DNA from: Eulemur rufifrons
Taxonomy: Eukaryota; Chordata; Mammalia; Primates; Lemuridae
NCBI RefSeq assembly: GCF_041146395.1
Contig: NC_091000.1
Span: 10,554,501-10,618,500, forward strand
DNA: 64,000 nt
Direction of reading: 5' to 3'
The notes under the pieces were generated by a model. The model did no database searches, had not been told where the DNA came from, and saw only the letters and a program-made list of their open reading frames with translations. This document shows, piece after piece, positions 1-10,115 of this stretch. How positions within the stretch are numbered: position 1 is the stretch's first letter; every line of letters starts with the position of its first letter. Made by a program: the position numbers and the translations under genes.

Positions 1-2479
1 GTGTGCAACATGGACTGACACTCTTCCCTCCATCAGACCAGAACAACTATGTGCAATTTCAGTCTACTATTATCAACCAAAGTCACATGTATATATTTAA
101 ACTCAGGTGTTATAAAAAGAAACATATTTAGAGATTGAATTTTACTGAATGGTTGCCATATGCCAGGTATTATGGGCAGTCTTAGAAATACGTCCATCAA
201 CACAACAATCCTGGCCATCACAAAGCAAATCTTATCGTGTGGCAAACAGGAATATAAAGCAGTAAGCATATAGCAAGTACAGTGACAGCAGTATATCCAG
301 GATATTATAGGGACACAGAGAAGGGCACATGGCAAAGTCATTGGGTGGAGGATGGGTACAGGGTGGCTTCCTATAGAAAGAAACAGCTGTGTTAAATCTT
401 AAAAAATGCACCTATTATGTAGACACTTTATATAACGTTTTATCTAAAATATTGTATTTGTTACTCTGTTTCTATATTAGGTAGGACAATGTCATACTAG
501 AGAATTATATTAAAAATGAGACTGCAATTAATTAATTGATTTTCTTACACAGAAAAATCCATGATGTTACTACATAGTAAAATAAAGGAGGGCGGAATTA
601 TATATAATTTTTAGGAAAGAAAGAATTGTTGAAATCATTAATGGAGCTTAAAGAAGTTTCTAAAGTGCTGGAATAAAATATGGTGCATAGCAGGTAATCA
701 CAACATGCTTGCTGAATTAGTGAATTTAAAGTGAAACAAATCAATCACAAACACATGGCTCTAATTCAGAGAGAAGGGGATGGAAATCATATGCTACTAC
801 ATGCAGAACACAGTATTGTCTGACCATTCCCACAGAGCACCAGTTTCCCCAAAGATTCTCACTGATGTTTTGCAAAGAAAAATTGTTTTGTGTTCAAATG
901 ATTTGGGGAAATATAAGCTGAAATAAAATTAGAAAGGTTTTCTTTTTTACAAGATTTCTTAGAACTTTTAATATACTATGCAGTATTTTCCTGAAATTAT
1001 TTTTCAGGGAAATTGTTGCTTTTTCTAGAACACCTACTAATATATAACAGAACTATTGTTCCAAAAAAACTGGGAGATTCTGACAAGAAAAATGTAGGAG
1101 AAATTTCAGGAAAGTGAACTATACATTTGCCTCTAACTAGGTATTTGAGAAAAAAAATTACTCTTTCTCTATTACTAAATTGGATCCCAATCCCAGACTT
1201 CTATTCTACTCGATTGAAGATATCTTTTTGTAATCATTTACAGGTAAGCTCAATTTCAGTTTGTAATACCATCAGTTTGAGATTTTCCTCTTCCCTACCC
1301 TTCTCAGAGTAGCATCAAAGTGCTGGTGAGTTCACGCAGGATCATAGCGTTGGAATAAGACATATGGTTGTCATCTGGGAACTGTCCGCACGGCTACCAG
1401 CTGTGGTTTACACAGACCCATCTGGTTTTCAGTTGTTGTTATTCTTCTCTGAGATGCCTGCCTTCACATCTGGCTCCCCAGCCACATGTTCACACTCCAT
1501 CTACAACAATGTCGCCTCCTTTTGATTAAGAGACCCCTTCAGGTCAGCCAACTCTCTCTGAGCTCATTTCTGGACCTTTCTCAAAACTTTGAAAAAATTA
1601 TGCTGCTCCATCATACTATTCATTCTAAATCTATCATATAGGTTTGGTGAAGCTGCCTAAGACCAGCTGTGCCTTTAATGCCACCTCCACGCCAACTGGT
1701 AGGAGGAACTGCCTATACAAATGCTATCTTCCAAGGCTCCAAACAGGAAATATCCATTCTAGCCTTCCCAAACATACCTGGACATTAAGTCATTCCGCCC
1801 TCTTAAAGAAAAGCTGGGGGGTAGTGGGATTGGAATTTGAGAGATTATTGCAAAGATCCCACTTTAGGCACCACACTCTGATCAATAAGAGTGACTGTAT
1901 ATTCACTGATTCTAAATGGAGGTACTATCAGGACCTGTGAGCAGGGTAGAGTATATGTCTTCTTGTCACCTTTAAGAATTACCTTCAAGAACCTTTAAGT
2001 ATAGCTCCTTTAAGTTTTGCACCCTTATTAAGTTCTAAAGATTCGATTTACAATTTATAAAATCACTTTTCAAAAATGTATTTGCATGTATTCGTTCAGT
2101 TTATGTCTCTTGCAAATGTAGACACTTTATCTTGACTTAGATACTTATAGCAAAAAAAGTGAAGCCTAATTAACACTCTTAACACTAACATAAATTATTT
2201 AATCACCACATCAGGCAGACACCTTTGAATCAAATGGATAACCTTGTAACCAAGCAATACTAATTTCCCTCATAGTTTTTTACCAAAACACCAAAAGTGA
2301 TTTATAAAAAGAAAATTTTGATCTTAGTGCTAAATCAACAGTAGGGCAATGAGATGTCCTGTATCTCTCTCTCTCTTTAGTTAAAGTTAAGAATAAAGGA
2401 GAAAAATCACAGTATATGCATTTTCATGAACTAGAAGTTGAAGGCAACCCATAGAATAAAAAGAAACTGGTATGTTTTG
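1..2479. other. Unassigned A/T-rich intergenic DNA
   Basis: No gene or clear repeat is recognised over most of this stretch. Around 145-360 there is a weak minus-strand L2-like trace: 'tatgccaggtatt' resembles the L2/MIR 'tgtgccaggcact' motif and is followed by a degraded segment. The small open frames here (61-102 codons) have no recognisable domain, repeat or codon signal. A short TC run sits near 2364-2378. Confidence 0.5.
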
Positions 2480-2650
2480 CATATGTGTCATGTACCAAGT
2501 ATTTCTGCATGTAATATTGAATTTAGGTAGGTACTATTATCACTTATTGTACAGACAAGGAGGCTGAGGATCAGAAACGTAGAATAATTTGTCCAGTAAC
2601 AACACTGTGAGGTGGTGGAGCTTACAACTATATCTTCTGTTGATGCCTTC
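2480..2650 (+). mobile_element. MIR SINE, core plus 3' part
   Basis: This is an ancient tRNA-derived mammalian SINE. The plus strand reads 'taggtactattatcac' and then 'caaggaggctgaggatcag', matching the MIR core 'gaggaaactgaggctcag'. It continues with 'tttgtccagtaacaacac', a decayed form of 'cttgcccaaggtcacac'. Many substitutions indicate great age. Edges are approximate. Confidence 0.75.
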
Positions 2651-3271
2651 AGCCAATTACTTACCAGAGACATGTGCTCTCCAAGAGATGAAAAGAGAAA
2701 AAAAAAATCATACAGCCCATCAGAAACTAGTAAATTCATTGGTTTTCTTAAAACTTGAGTAAAGTTATTACCAGGCATCTAGAAGTCTTTCTCATCCCTT
2801 TTCACAATAGACAGGTTTGGGGCAAATGTTTTCCCCACAAGAGGGATCCCAGGTGGTCATTTGTGCCTACTGCCCCTCTCAGGGTTGCCCGTTTGGACTC
2901 CAGGTGCCCGCATGCTTTCCCTTGTCCTCGCAGGCCCTGTGTGACCCTCCCTAACCCCACCCAAACTCCTCAGGGATATCTGGCACTGAGGATCATTTTT
3001 TCCCCCTCTAGAACTATCTTTCACTGATGTCATTTTTTCTCAGGCAACAGAACGCTCACAGAAAATATGACAGTTTATTCAATCTTTTAGAGTAGTTTTT
3101 GGAGTATACGTCATGAGAAAGCAGATCCCACTCCCCTAATGCTTTACAAGCTACGCCAAATCTTGCCATTCCCAAGAGCAGGCTCTGTCCCCTGTTACAC
3201 AGACAGCATATCTGTCAAGCCAAGGCATCTGCAAAGTTGTTGCCCTTTGGAGGATTTGAGGAACAAAAGAC
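2651..3271. other. Unassigned DNA
   Basis: No feature is recognised. The part at 2810-2960 is locally GC-richer than its surroundings and holds an open frame of about 90 codons on the plus strand, but no domain or splice context supports coding. Confidence 0.5.
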
Positions 3272-3389
3272 TTCAGCTCCCCAAAGGCAGATATTGTTGT
3301 CTCTTCTGTTACTCGGTGTATACCAAGAGCCTAGAACAGTGCCTGGAAGATAGTTGGCTCTTAAAAAGGAAATACTTATTGAATGTATA
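3272..3389 (+). mobile_element. L2 LINE 3' end
   Basis: The plus strand contains 'cctagaacagtgcctgg' followed by 'aatacttattgaatg'. This is the diagnostic tail of the L2 LINE ('cctagaacagtgcctggcacatag', then a 'tattgaatgaatg' ending). It is a 5'-truncated fossil of roughly the last 120 bp. Confidence 0.85.
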
Positions 3390-4071
3390 GTAATGGTAAT
3401 AGGCGAAAAGTAATAAAATTGTATTTTTTTCCCTGTTGCCCGGCTCTTGCTCATTTTGCTACCTGGTCCTCTAAGGTAAGAACATGGTGTGGATCTATTT
3501 GACCAGGTCCTTGTTTAAGCTTCTTGTTGAGTTCAAGTGCACTATTGGGTCATGAAAAGCCTGGGAGTTAAAACCTGACTTACTCATATTCTAAACCCTG
3601 TTGCCACTACACTGTAACTTGTCAAAAATTTTGTGTGTTTCAGTGTGTGCATTTTGATTTCCATGATAGATAGAATAGTATGTAAGGACTGTAGAATCTC
3701 TGTCCTGGTCAGATTCAGCCTGTTTTCTCAGTTATTTACCTGCCTGGGGCTGGTTACATTTTTGCTTAGGATTTCTGTCGTGCGTGCGACAATTCACCTG
3801 CATTCTGCCTGATGAGTACACCCCCTTTTAGGAATCTAAGAGGTGTCCTAACCCTGTAACAAAGTTTTATAGGTCCTGAAGGCTAGGCCTTTTGGCATTT
3901 TCTATGGTTTGGACTTTAGCCAGCCAATGACTTTATTTCTAGTGTCAGGATAGTTTTTCATCCTGCCACTAGATGTCAGGAACAATAAGAGTCAGCTTAC
4001 ATCGACATTACCAGAAAAGAACCATACTCCAGAACTATGATTTTTTAATCTTTCTCAGGACTGACATTTAT
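3390..4071. other. Unassigned DNA
   Basis: No gene or repeat is recognised. A small GC-rich inverted repeat lies at about 3775-3791 (arms TGTCG and CGACA around a 6-base centre), unusual only because CpG is otherwise scarce here. Confidence 0.5.
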
Positions 4072-4450
4072 TTATTCAGTAATACTTATTGAGTACCTAC
4101 TATGGGTCAGCCACAGTTTTAGACATTCAGGATGTGTCAGGAACCAAAAGAGACCGTAACAGACCTGATGAAGAAAGGGAGACATAGTAGAGTTAGGTGG
4201 TACATACAGATAAAAGGGGCTTGGGAAACAGAAACAGGGTGGGTAGTCATCAGAAAGGAAGCTTCTGGTAGGCAGGTAAAAGCAGAGAAAGGCAGCAGCT
4301 TCCCTAAGGTGGATGTCCAAAAGAGTGGGTGTGAGATGGGGCCTCCGTGAAGCAAATCTCCAAGACAGGATGAGGTCTGCAAGAGAGTTATAGGAGGAAA
4401 CACCTGGGAAGGAAAAAGGAGACAGAGCAGAGACGGTGAGGAGAGCCCCC
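4072..4450 (-). mobile_element. L2 LINE fragment, antisense
   Basis: The plus strand begins 'cttattgagtacctactat' and continues into 'gggtcagccacagttttag', the reverse complement of the L2 3' end. It then runs into degraded upstream L2 sequence. Overlapping open frames of 145 and 153 codons on the minus strand (4072-4598) lie within this relic and are not credible genes. The 5' limit is uncertain. Confidence 0.65.
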
Positions 4451-6142
4451 GAGCCACCATGCAGTTGTGATGCCATGTGGTGGGAGGGGAACGCAGGAGC
4501 ACCAGGCACCGGGTAGGCAGTGTCTTACTGCAGAGTGATGGCAGATTGAGCCCAGCTTGCCCAGCGGATGAATCTGTGTCCTTTAGGAATGGACCCAAGT
4601 TAGTCCCCTGCTATGCTGGCCCAGTGTGTCCTAGGGATTTATGGGCTCCCTGGGAAGGTCATAGCTTGGTAGGAGGTAGCAGGTGCTCTTCTTCAGTTGT
4701 GTTCGCCGCAGCAGGACATCTGAGTGCTGCATTTTCTTTATGTCTTCAGAATTCAAGGATGCTAGAGGTAGGAAAACAGAAAGGGAAGGGACTGGAAAGG
4801 AATTGCTGAGTCGGCTCACAGTACACAGTGGACATTTGTTAAATGCTGTTCATAGTTTTAATTATTTGATTTTATAAAAAATATTTTTGTTATTGATCTT
4901 CAGTGAATAGAACTATATATTCTTGAATGGTACTTTAAATAATAATATGAAGTAAATCATCTGTCCCTTCTAATACCAACTTCTGTTTCTATGAGACATA
5001 ACTTACAAAGTATTGTGTTCTATCCTTCATATCATATGGAACTTTCGCTAGATCCATGACTATTATTGCCATCTTCTCTTTCCTTTGGAGAAAAAAAGAA
5101 GAAGAAAAAGAGAATATCCGTATATATTTGGCCACCACGATTATGAGAATCTTGACAATACGTATTGGCTCAAACAAGAAGCAGGCACTTTTATGGCTGT
5201 AGCACAGTTTTATGTTTTATCCTTAGGGATCCTGCAAAAATTTTCAAACTATAAATAAAACCACTATTTTAATAAAATAAGAAATTAAAGTTGATAAGCA
5301 TTTTTCTACTTGAAAACTTCTGGTAGTTTTAGAGATTTGGTTACATAGTTCGCAGTTTGAATGCTTGAGTAAAACTTTCCTGAAAACAAAAGTATGGAAC
5401 AAATGGGCTGAAAGTCTCATGAGAAGTAACCTGTCAAAATTCTCAGTACTTCCTACAGTGGCTCAGGGAGAAAATCCCAACAGGATACAATTTTTATTTT
5501 TAAAATATTGCTGCTTTTTCTTCTTTTTTGAACATATCAAAAATGAGAAGGTATATGAAACATAATAAACTAAAGTTTGCAAAGCAAGAATATGTCTATG
5601 TTCAGTTAGGAAAAGAAAAAAAGTATTGTAAAAATATTCAGGTTCCCATGTGACTGTTTTACCACTCTGGTAGAAGTAATATACTCTTTAAATAGTTTTT
5701 CTTAAAGAAATATGAATCTTCATGTTAACAGATATAGCCAGATGATGAATCATTGCTGTTTTATTTGAGAAGAAAATAATTATGTAGTAATAATGATATA
5801 AACTGTAAATCCTTGCTAATAAGATATGAATTAGTGAAAGCATGAAATATAGAAAATGAATATTTCAGGAATGTAACCAAGTGTCACCTGGCTTAGATGT
5901 GTCTCTCTCTCTCTCTCTCTTTCACTGTTCTTAATGCATGAAGAATTTATGGCCAAAATTTGAACCCAACCAATAACAAACTTAGGTTGTGTTAGAAAAT
6001 AAATGCTTTAATTTTTAATAGATACTTGTTTAGTGATTGGAATACTTTGTTCTTTTAAAGTGGACAAACATTGAAATTATACCCTTATTCATACCCTCTA
6101 CTTGCTGAGCAAAGCCTGCTGCTGGTGCAAGTATATTCTTCA
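4451..6142. other. Unassigned A/T-rich DNA with a TC microsatellite
   Basis: No gene is recognised. A (TC)n run lies at 5902-5921. The remainder is A/T-rich with scattered frames below 115 codons and no domain signature. Confidence 0.5.
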
Positions 6143-6222
6143 GAATGAACCTGTCCCAAATACCTCAAATTACAAATTGGTGGAATGAACTTGTCCCAAA
6201 TATCTCAAATTATAAATTGGTG
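6143..6222. repeat. Two-copy 40-bp tandem duplication
   Basis: The 40-bp unit 6143-6182 is followed directly by a second copy at 6183-6222. Both start 'gaatgaac' and end 'aaattggtg'. They differ at three positions, all C in the first copy and T in the second. A further partial start ('gaatt') follows. Equal length and direct adjacency indicate a local tandem duplication rather than a transposon. Confidence 0.9.
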
Positions 6223-6901
6223 GAATTCAAAGAAATGTGCTTTTACAGGCAGAAAAAAAAAAAAAGAAGAAGAAAGAAACTTTAAGATATTATATGGGCA
6301 CAGTTTGCACACTGAGAAACTTTGAGATATATTCATAAATCCTACAGAAATTGAGGACTCCGGAAAAGTCCATTAATAAAATTGAAACTCCCCAAAGATT
6401 TAATATTATGAAATACACAGTGAGCAATTCTACAGCTAACTCTGATAACTGCTTTTATGTTTCTGCTCAGTTGAGGAAAAATTCTTTTAGGAGTTCTTGC
6501 CCAATCACTTTTCTTGAGGTCTTGGCTATCAAGGAGAAAAAAAATTTCTTAACCCTCACATAAATGTTCTCTCGTTTATTAGGAGATGATCATTGATTTA
6601 GAAGTAAATGAGTTCAATAGAGGTCATAGTAGACAAACTCCACATGAAAAGATGAAAGGAGCACAAGTTATTACACCACCTTGGAAATAAAATTAATTGC
6701 TTCCTTTTATTAAAGTTAGAATTATTCTGTTTTTAAATATAGCATCATTACACAGAAGTCAGAGAAACTTAGAACTCGAGAGGGAGAACTCAGGGGTGGT
6801 TTAGATTGAGATCTTCATTTTACAAAAGTGAAAATGTCCCAGAGAAGGTAAATTACTAGACTAACGATCTAGTTGCAACAGAATTGATAGATCAGGGAAA
6901 T
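6223..6901. other. Unassigned A/T-rich DNA
   Basis: An A-rich and GAA-rich patch lies at 6250-6276. Otherwise no gene or repeat family is recognised. Confidence 0.5.
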
Positions 6902-7235
6902 AATTATAGAGATGCAGGCCGGGCGCGGTGGCTCACGCCTGTAATCCTAGCACTCTGGGAGGCCGAGGTGGGCGGATCGTTTGAGCTCAGGAGTTCGAGA
7001 CCAGCCTGAGCAAGAGCGAGACCCCACCTCTACTAAAAATAGAAAGAAATTATATGGACAGCTAAAAATATATATAGAAAAAATTAGCCGGGCATGGTAG
7101 CGCATGCCTGTAGTCCCAGCTACTCGGGAGGCTGAGACAGGAGGATCGCTTGAGCTCAGGAGTTTGAGGTTGCTGTGAGCTAGGCTGACGCCACGGCACT
7201 CACTCTAGCCTGGGCAACAGAGTGAGACTCTGTCT

Positions 7236-7269
<34 letters not shown>

Positions 7270-7280
7270 ATAGAGATGCA
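6902..7280 (+). mobile_element. Full-length dimeric Alu, lemur type, with target-site duplication
   Basis: The SINE body starts at 6917 with the canonical 7SL-derived 'ggccgggcgcggtggctca'. Pol III A and B box equivalents are present in the left arm ('ggctcacgcctg' and 'gttcgagacc'). The left arm has 'gagcaagagcgagacccc', the inter-arm linker is long and A/T-rich, and the right arm begins near 7087 ('agccgggcatggt') and ends 'actctgtctc'. A tail of 31 A follows (7237-7267). A perfect 15-bp target-site duplication, 'aattatagagatgca', occurs at 6902-6916 and 7266-7280. The perfect duplication and long clean tail mark this as the youngest insertion in the window. The arm and linker features are those known from strepsirrhine Alus. 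Confidence 0.97.
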
Positions 7281-8084
7281 AATATATTGTTAAGGTTTCT
7301 AAAGGAGTCTACATCAAGTTTTTTCAGCCATTTAAATATTATTTTTGAATCGAATGAAATTTTTTGGCAATTTTTATTATAAAAATAATCCATGCAAATA
7401 ATATTTTTAAACCCTGCAATGCATTTAAAAAATATAAAGTAAAAATTCTTAACCAGTCCTAATCCCCCATTCCCCTAATTCCACTCCCCACAGACCGTTA
7501 GGAATTTAAGTTTCTGGTTACATTTGTAATGATTCATATAATATTTCATTATGTATTTGTTTTTATTCTTTTTAATTTATGGAATTTAGGAAGAATATAT
7601 AGGTTGCCAATAAAAAATTTCAAAAATTTAGTTTATTAATTATACTTTCTGATATATTAATTATCTTCTTATTCTTTATATTTATATTATAATTATTAAT
7701 AATTATTGCATGTTCTACCTATACACTGATCTAAAATAAAATAAGCAGAATTTATAAGTCTATGATAATGTCATTTTTTGGTTCTAAAATTAAATAGAAT
7801 AATTGGACCCATAAAAAATAAAGTATAACCCCAAATCTTTCAAATGGTACCATTTAAAAAAGATATTATTAAGCAACCCAGTATATTAACTCTTCTATTA
7901 TTTTCTTTCCAGCTTATTCTGGGTCATTCTCTACTGGTGTGTGGGTTTTTTTTTTTTTTTTGCAAGCCATGTTGCCTCTTTTCTTGGAATTATGTAGTCT
8001 TTTAATTGGTGGATTTGAAGAGTAAGTTTTCCTTTAGGTTGAGTAGTGCATAAACTTTGATAACTGAGCTATATATAAAATTTG
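7281..8084. other. A/T-rich DNA with a possible L1 3' UTR trace
   Basis: Very A/T-rich. At about 7370-7545 there is a weak antisense resemblance to a medium-age L1 3' UTR: an A/T block, then 'ccccattcccctaattcc' and 'ccactccccacag'. A T-run lies at 7948-7961. No gene is seen. Confidence 0.35.
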
Positions 8085-9160
8085 GAGTTAAAACTCTTTT
8101 TTTCCTTCAGAATTTGAAATATAGCTTTACTGTTTCCTGGCATCCACTGTTCCTCTTCAGCAGTCTGACGTCAGACTGTGGATAGACTAATTATCATCGT
8201 GTACTAGAAACTGCTAGTTATTCTACAGAATTTGCTTATCTTCCCCATGGACATAGACGGATTGCATTTCTTAGCCTCTTTTGCAGTTAGACCTGGCCAG
8301 GCATCAACAGCCGGAGTGACAGATTCCATTGAGGGGCTGAGGCTTTGATGAAGCAACTGTGGTCCTTCCACACGTTCTTTCCTTCCAACCAGCTGATAAG
8401 GTCACTGCAGGTGGCACAGCCACAAGAGGGAAGGACCCTAGATCCTTGAATCCCTCTGCGAAGGAAAGACGCCCAGAGAGCTGCTTGAAACTATTAAGCA
8501 TGTGAGGAACAAACATCTAATTATAAGGTTTAAGTATATTTGTTAGAGTGGCTGCCATTCTTTTCCTCTCTGGATTTTGTTAGGATTTCTTCTTTGCTCT
8601 TGGAGTTCTAAAATTTCATTAGCATGTCTACCTAGGTTTGAGAATTTTTCAGGACTTGGTGGGTTCTTTCAATTTAAACACTTCAAGGGAACATTTCTAT
8701 TATTTCTCTTCATTTTCTTTCCCAGTGTTATCTCTGCTCACCCCTTCTAAAATGCCTATCAGATAAAGGTTGAACTTCTTAAAGTTTGCCTCCTTCCCTC
8801 TGCTTTTCTCTAACATTCTATATGCCTTTGTCCTTTCACAGTATTTATGATAGACTAACGGCCTCAACTGTATTTCAGGAGGTCCAACAAAGTCTGCAAC
8901 TGTTTGTATTTTATTATATGCTCTATCCATTTTGGCAGGGGTGAGAGAGTGTGACCACATTTTTAATATCCAAGAGCTCTTTCTAGTCTGCTCATTTTTT
9001 TTAATACCAATTTGATCTATTTTTAATGTATATACTCTCCTCTGGAAACTATTTAGGGATTCTAATTTTTTAAAATATATCTCTTTCATTCCCAGAAATA
9101 TCTCCATTTTTCTTGTTTTTTCATTCTCCATCCTTTCAGTTTTCCTCAAGAGTCAGCCAA
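8085..9160 (-). mobile_element. Antisense LINE-like relic with decayed coiled-coil frame
   Basis: The plus strand is T/C-rich throughout, typical of antisense LINE sequence, with lines such as 'atccaagagctctttctag' that recur in mammalian interspersed repeats. On the minus strand, 8700-9149 gives a 149-codon frame. Its N-terminal part is rich in Lys, Glu and Arg, and near its end 'NLYLIGILEGVSRDN' loosely resembles the 'IRIIGIPEGEE' segment of L1/HAL1 ORF1 proteins. I infer an old L1- or HAL1-like ORF1 region. Other old families are possible. No intact protein is encoded. Confidence 0.4.
8161..8178. promoter_or_regulatory. 18-bp perfect palindrome with CRE core
   Basis: Positions 8161-8178 form a perfect 9+9 palindrome with arms CAGTCTGAC and GTCAGACTG. 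The centre is TGACGTCA, the full consensus CREB/ATF binding site. It lies inside an old repeat relic and no nearby gene or TATA element is visible, so function is only possible. It keeps a CpG in CpG-poor DNA. Confidence 0.35.
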
Positions 9161-9739
9161 TACTTTATTGCTCTTTCCTGCGAGCTAATGAGCAAGTCTG
9201 TGAGAGTTCCTCACAGCCCCAGGTCCTCTCACCCCGCCGGCCAGTGCACAGCACAGTGGCCAGGGCACCGTGGGCTCTGAGGAAGGGGTTGGCTCGGGCA
9301 CCTGGACCGGCAGGTTTCTGTGTTGGGCAGGTGGGCAGAGAACAGACAGGGAGGCCAGGCATTCTGTGGGCAGTTAAAATGAAAAAAGACTTTCTCTAAG
9401 GCTCAAGCTCTGTGGGGTGTTTGCAACTGGGGAGATGCCTTTTCTTTTGTCTTTTCCCCTCTGGGCCCAACGTGGAAGTCCAGCTGTACCTGGAAGTCTG
9501 CACTGCTTCTTCCTAAAGTCACGGACCCTCAGATGAGGCTTCCTCACCAAGCAGTTCTCCCGGTTCCCTGAGAGAACAGTCTCTGAGATGTGCTGGCAGC
9601 AAAAGCAGCAGCTTCCAGCCCCAGTGGGAGAGGGAAGGAAGAACAGTCAGCATCCGGCTCCTCCGATGTGAGTCCATGGCTGTCCAGGAGAGACGCTGCC
9701 CAGCAGCAGGGCAGGGCATGGTGCCGGGGCCGGCTCCCA
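9161..9739. other. GC-richer unassigned DNA
   Basis: The stretch 9190-9740 is clearly more GC-rich than its surroundings but has only scattered CpG and is not a convincing CpG island. Overlapping frames of 65-86 codons occur on both strands with no domain. I see no gene. Confidence 0.45.
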
Positions 9740-9856
9740 GAGCCCAGACTGGACTCTGCCACTTTCCAGGGATGTGACCTTCTGCAAGGTCCTCATCTCT
9801 CGGGGTTTCAGACTTTGCATCTCTGTCAAAGGATTGTTTTGAGGAATAGTTCCTTT
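9740..9856 (-). mobile_element. MIR SINE fragment, antisense
   Basis: The plus strand reads 'actctgccactttccagg', 'gatgtgaccttctgcaagg' and 'tcctcatctctc', a decayed form of the antisense MIR pattern 'gtgtgaccttgggcaag' then 'cctcagtttcctcatc'. It directly abuts the following LTR fragment, which suggests the LTR inserted into it or next to it. Confidence 0.55.
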
Positions 9857-10115
9857 GAAGGCCTCTCTCCTCGGCTGCAGATGGCCACCTTCTCCCTGTG
9901 TCCTCACATGGTCATCTCTGTGTGCGTGTCTGCCCTAATCTCTTCTTGCGAGGACACCAGTTATATTGGCTTAGGGCCCATTCACAATACCTCATTTTAC
10001 CTTCATTACGTCTTCAAAGGCCCTATGTCCAAATTCAGGCACATTCTGAGTTACTGGGGGTTAGGACTTCAATATATAAATTTGGCAGGGGAGGGAGGAC
10101 AATTCAGTTGTAACA
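9857..10115 (-). mobile_element. MaLR (MLT1-type) LTR fragment, antisense
   Basis: The plus strand has 'cctctctcctcggctgcag', 'tccctgtgtcctcacatgg', 'cacattctgagttactggg' and 'ttaggacttcaatatat', and ends 'gacaattcagttgtaaca'. These are landmark strings of a mammalian MaLR LTR read in antisense. The U5-side part normally preceding 'cctctctcc' is missing, so this is a partial solo LTR. An open frame at 9590-10162 runs through it and the preceding MIR and is not a gene. Confidence 0.85.

Noticed and set aside
4072..4598. Overlapping 145- and 153-codon minus-strand frames
   Set aside because: Both lie mostly in the L2 relic in different phases. Neither shows a conserved domain.
8700..9149. 149-codon Lys-rich frame as a possible functional gene
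   Set aside because: The composition and the 'IGILEG' segment suggest a decayed LINE ORF1-like sequence. The length is well short of an intact ORF1 and the surroundings are relic sequence.
9190..9740. CpG island or promoter
   Set aside because: GC content rises but CpG dinucleotides remain sparse, and no transcript structure is visible nearby.
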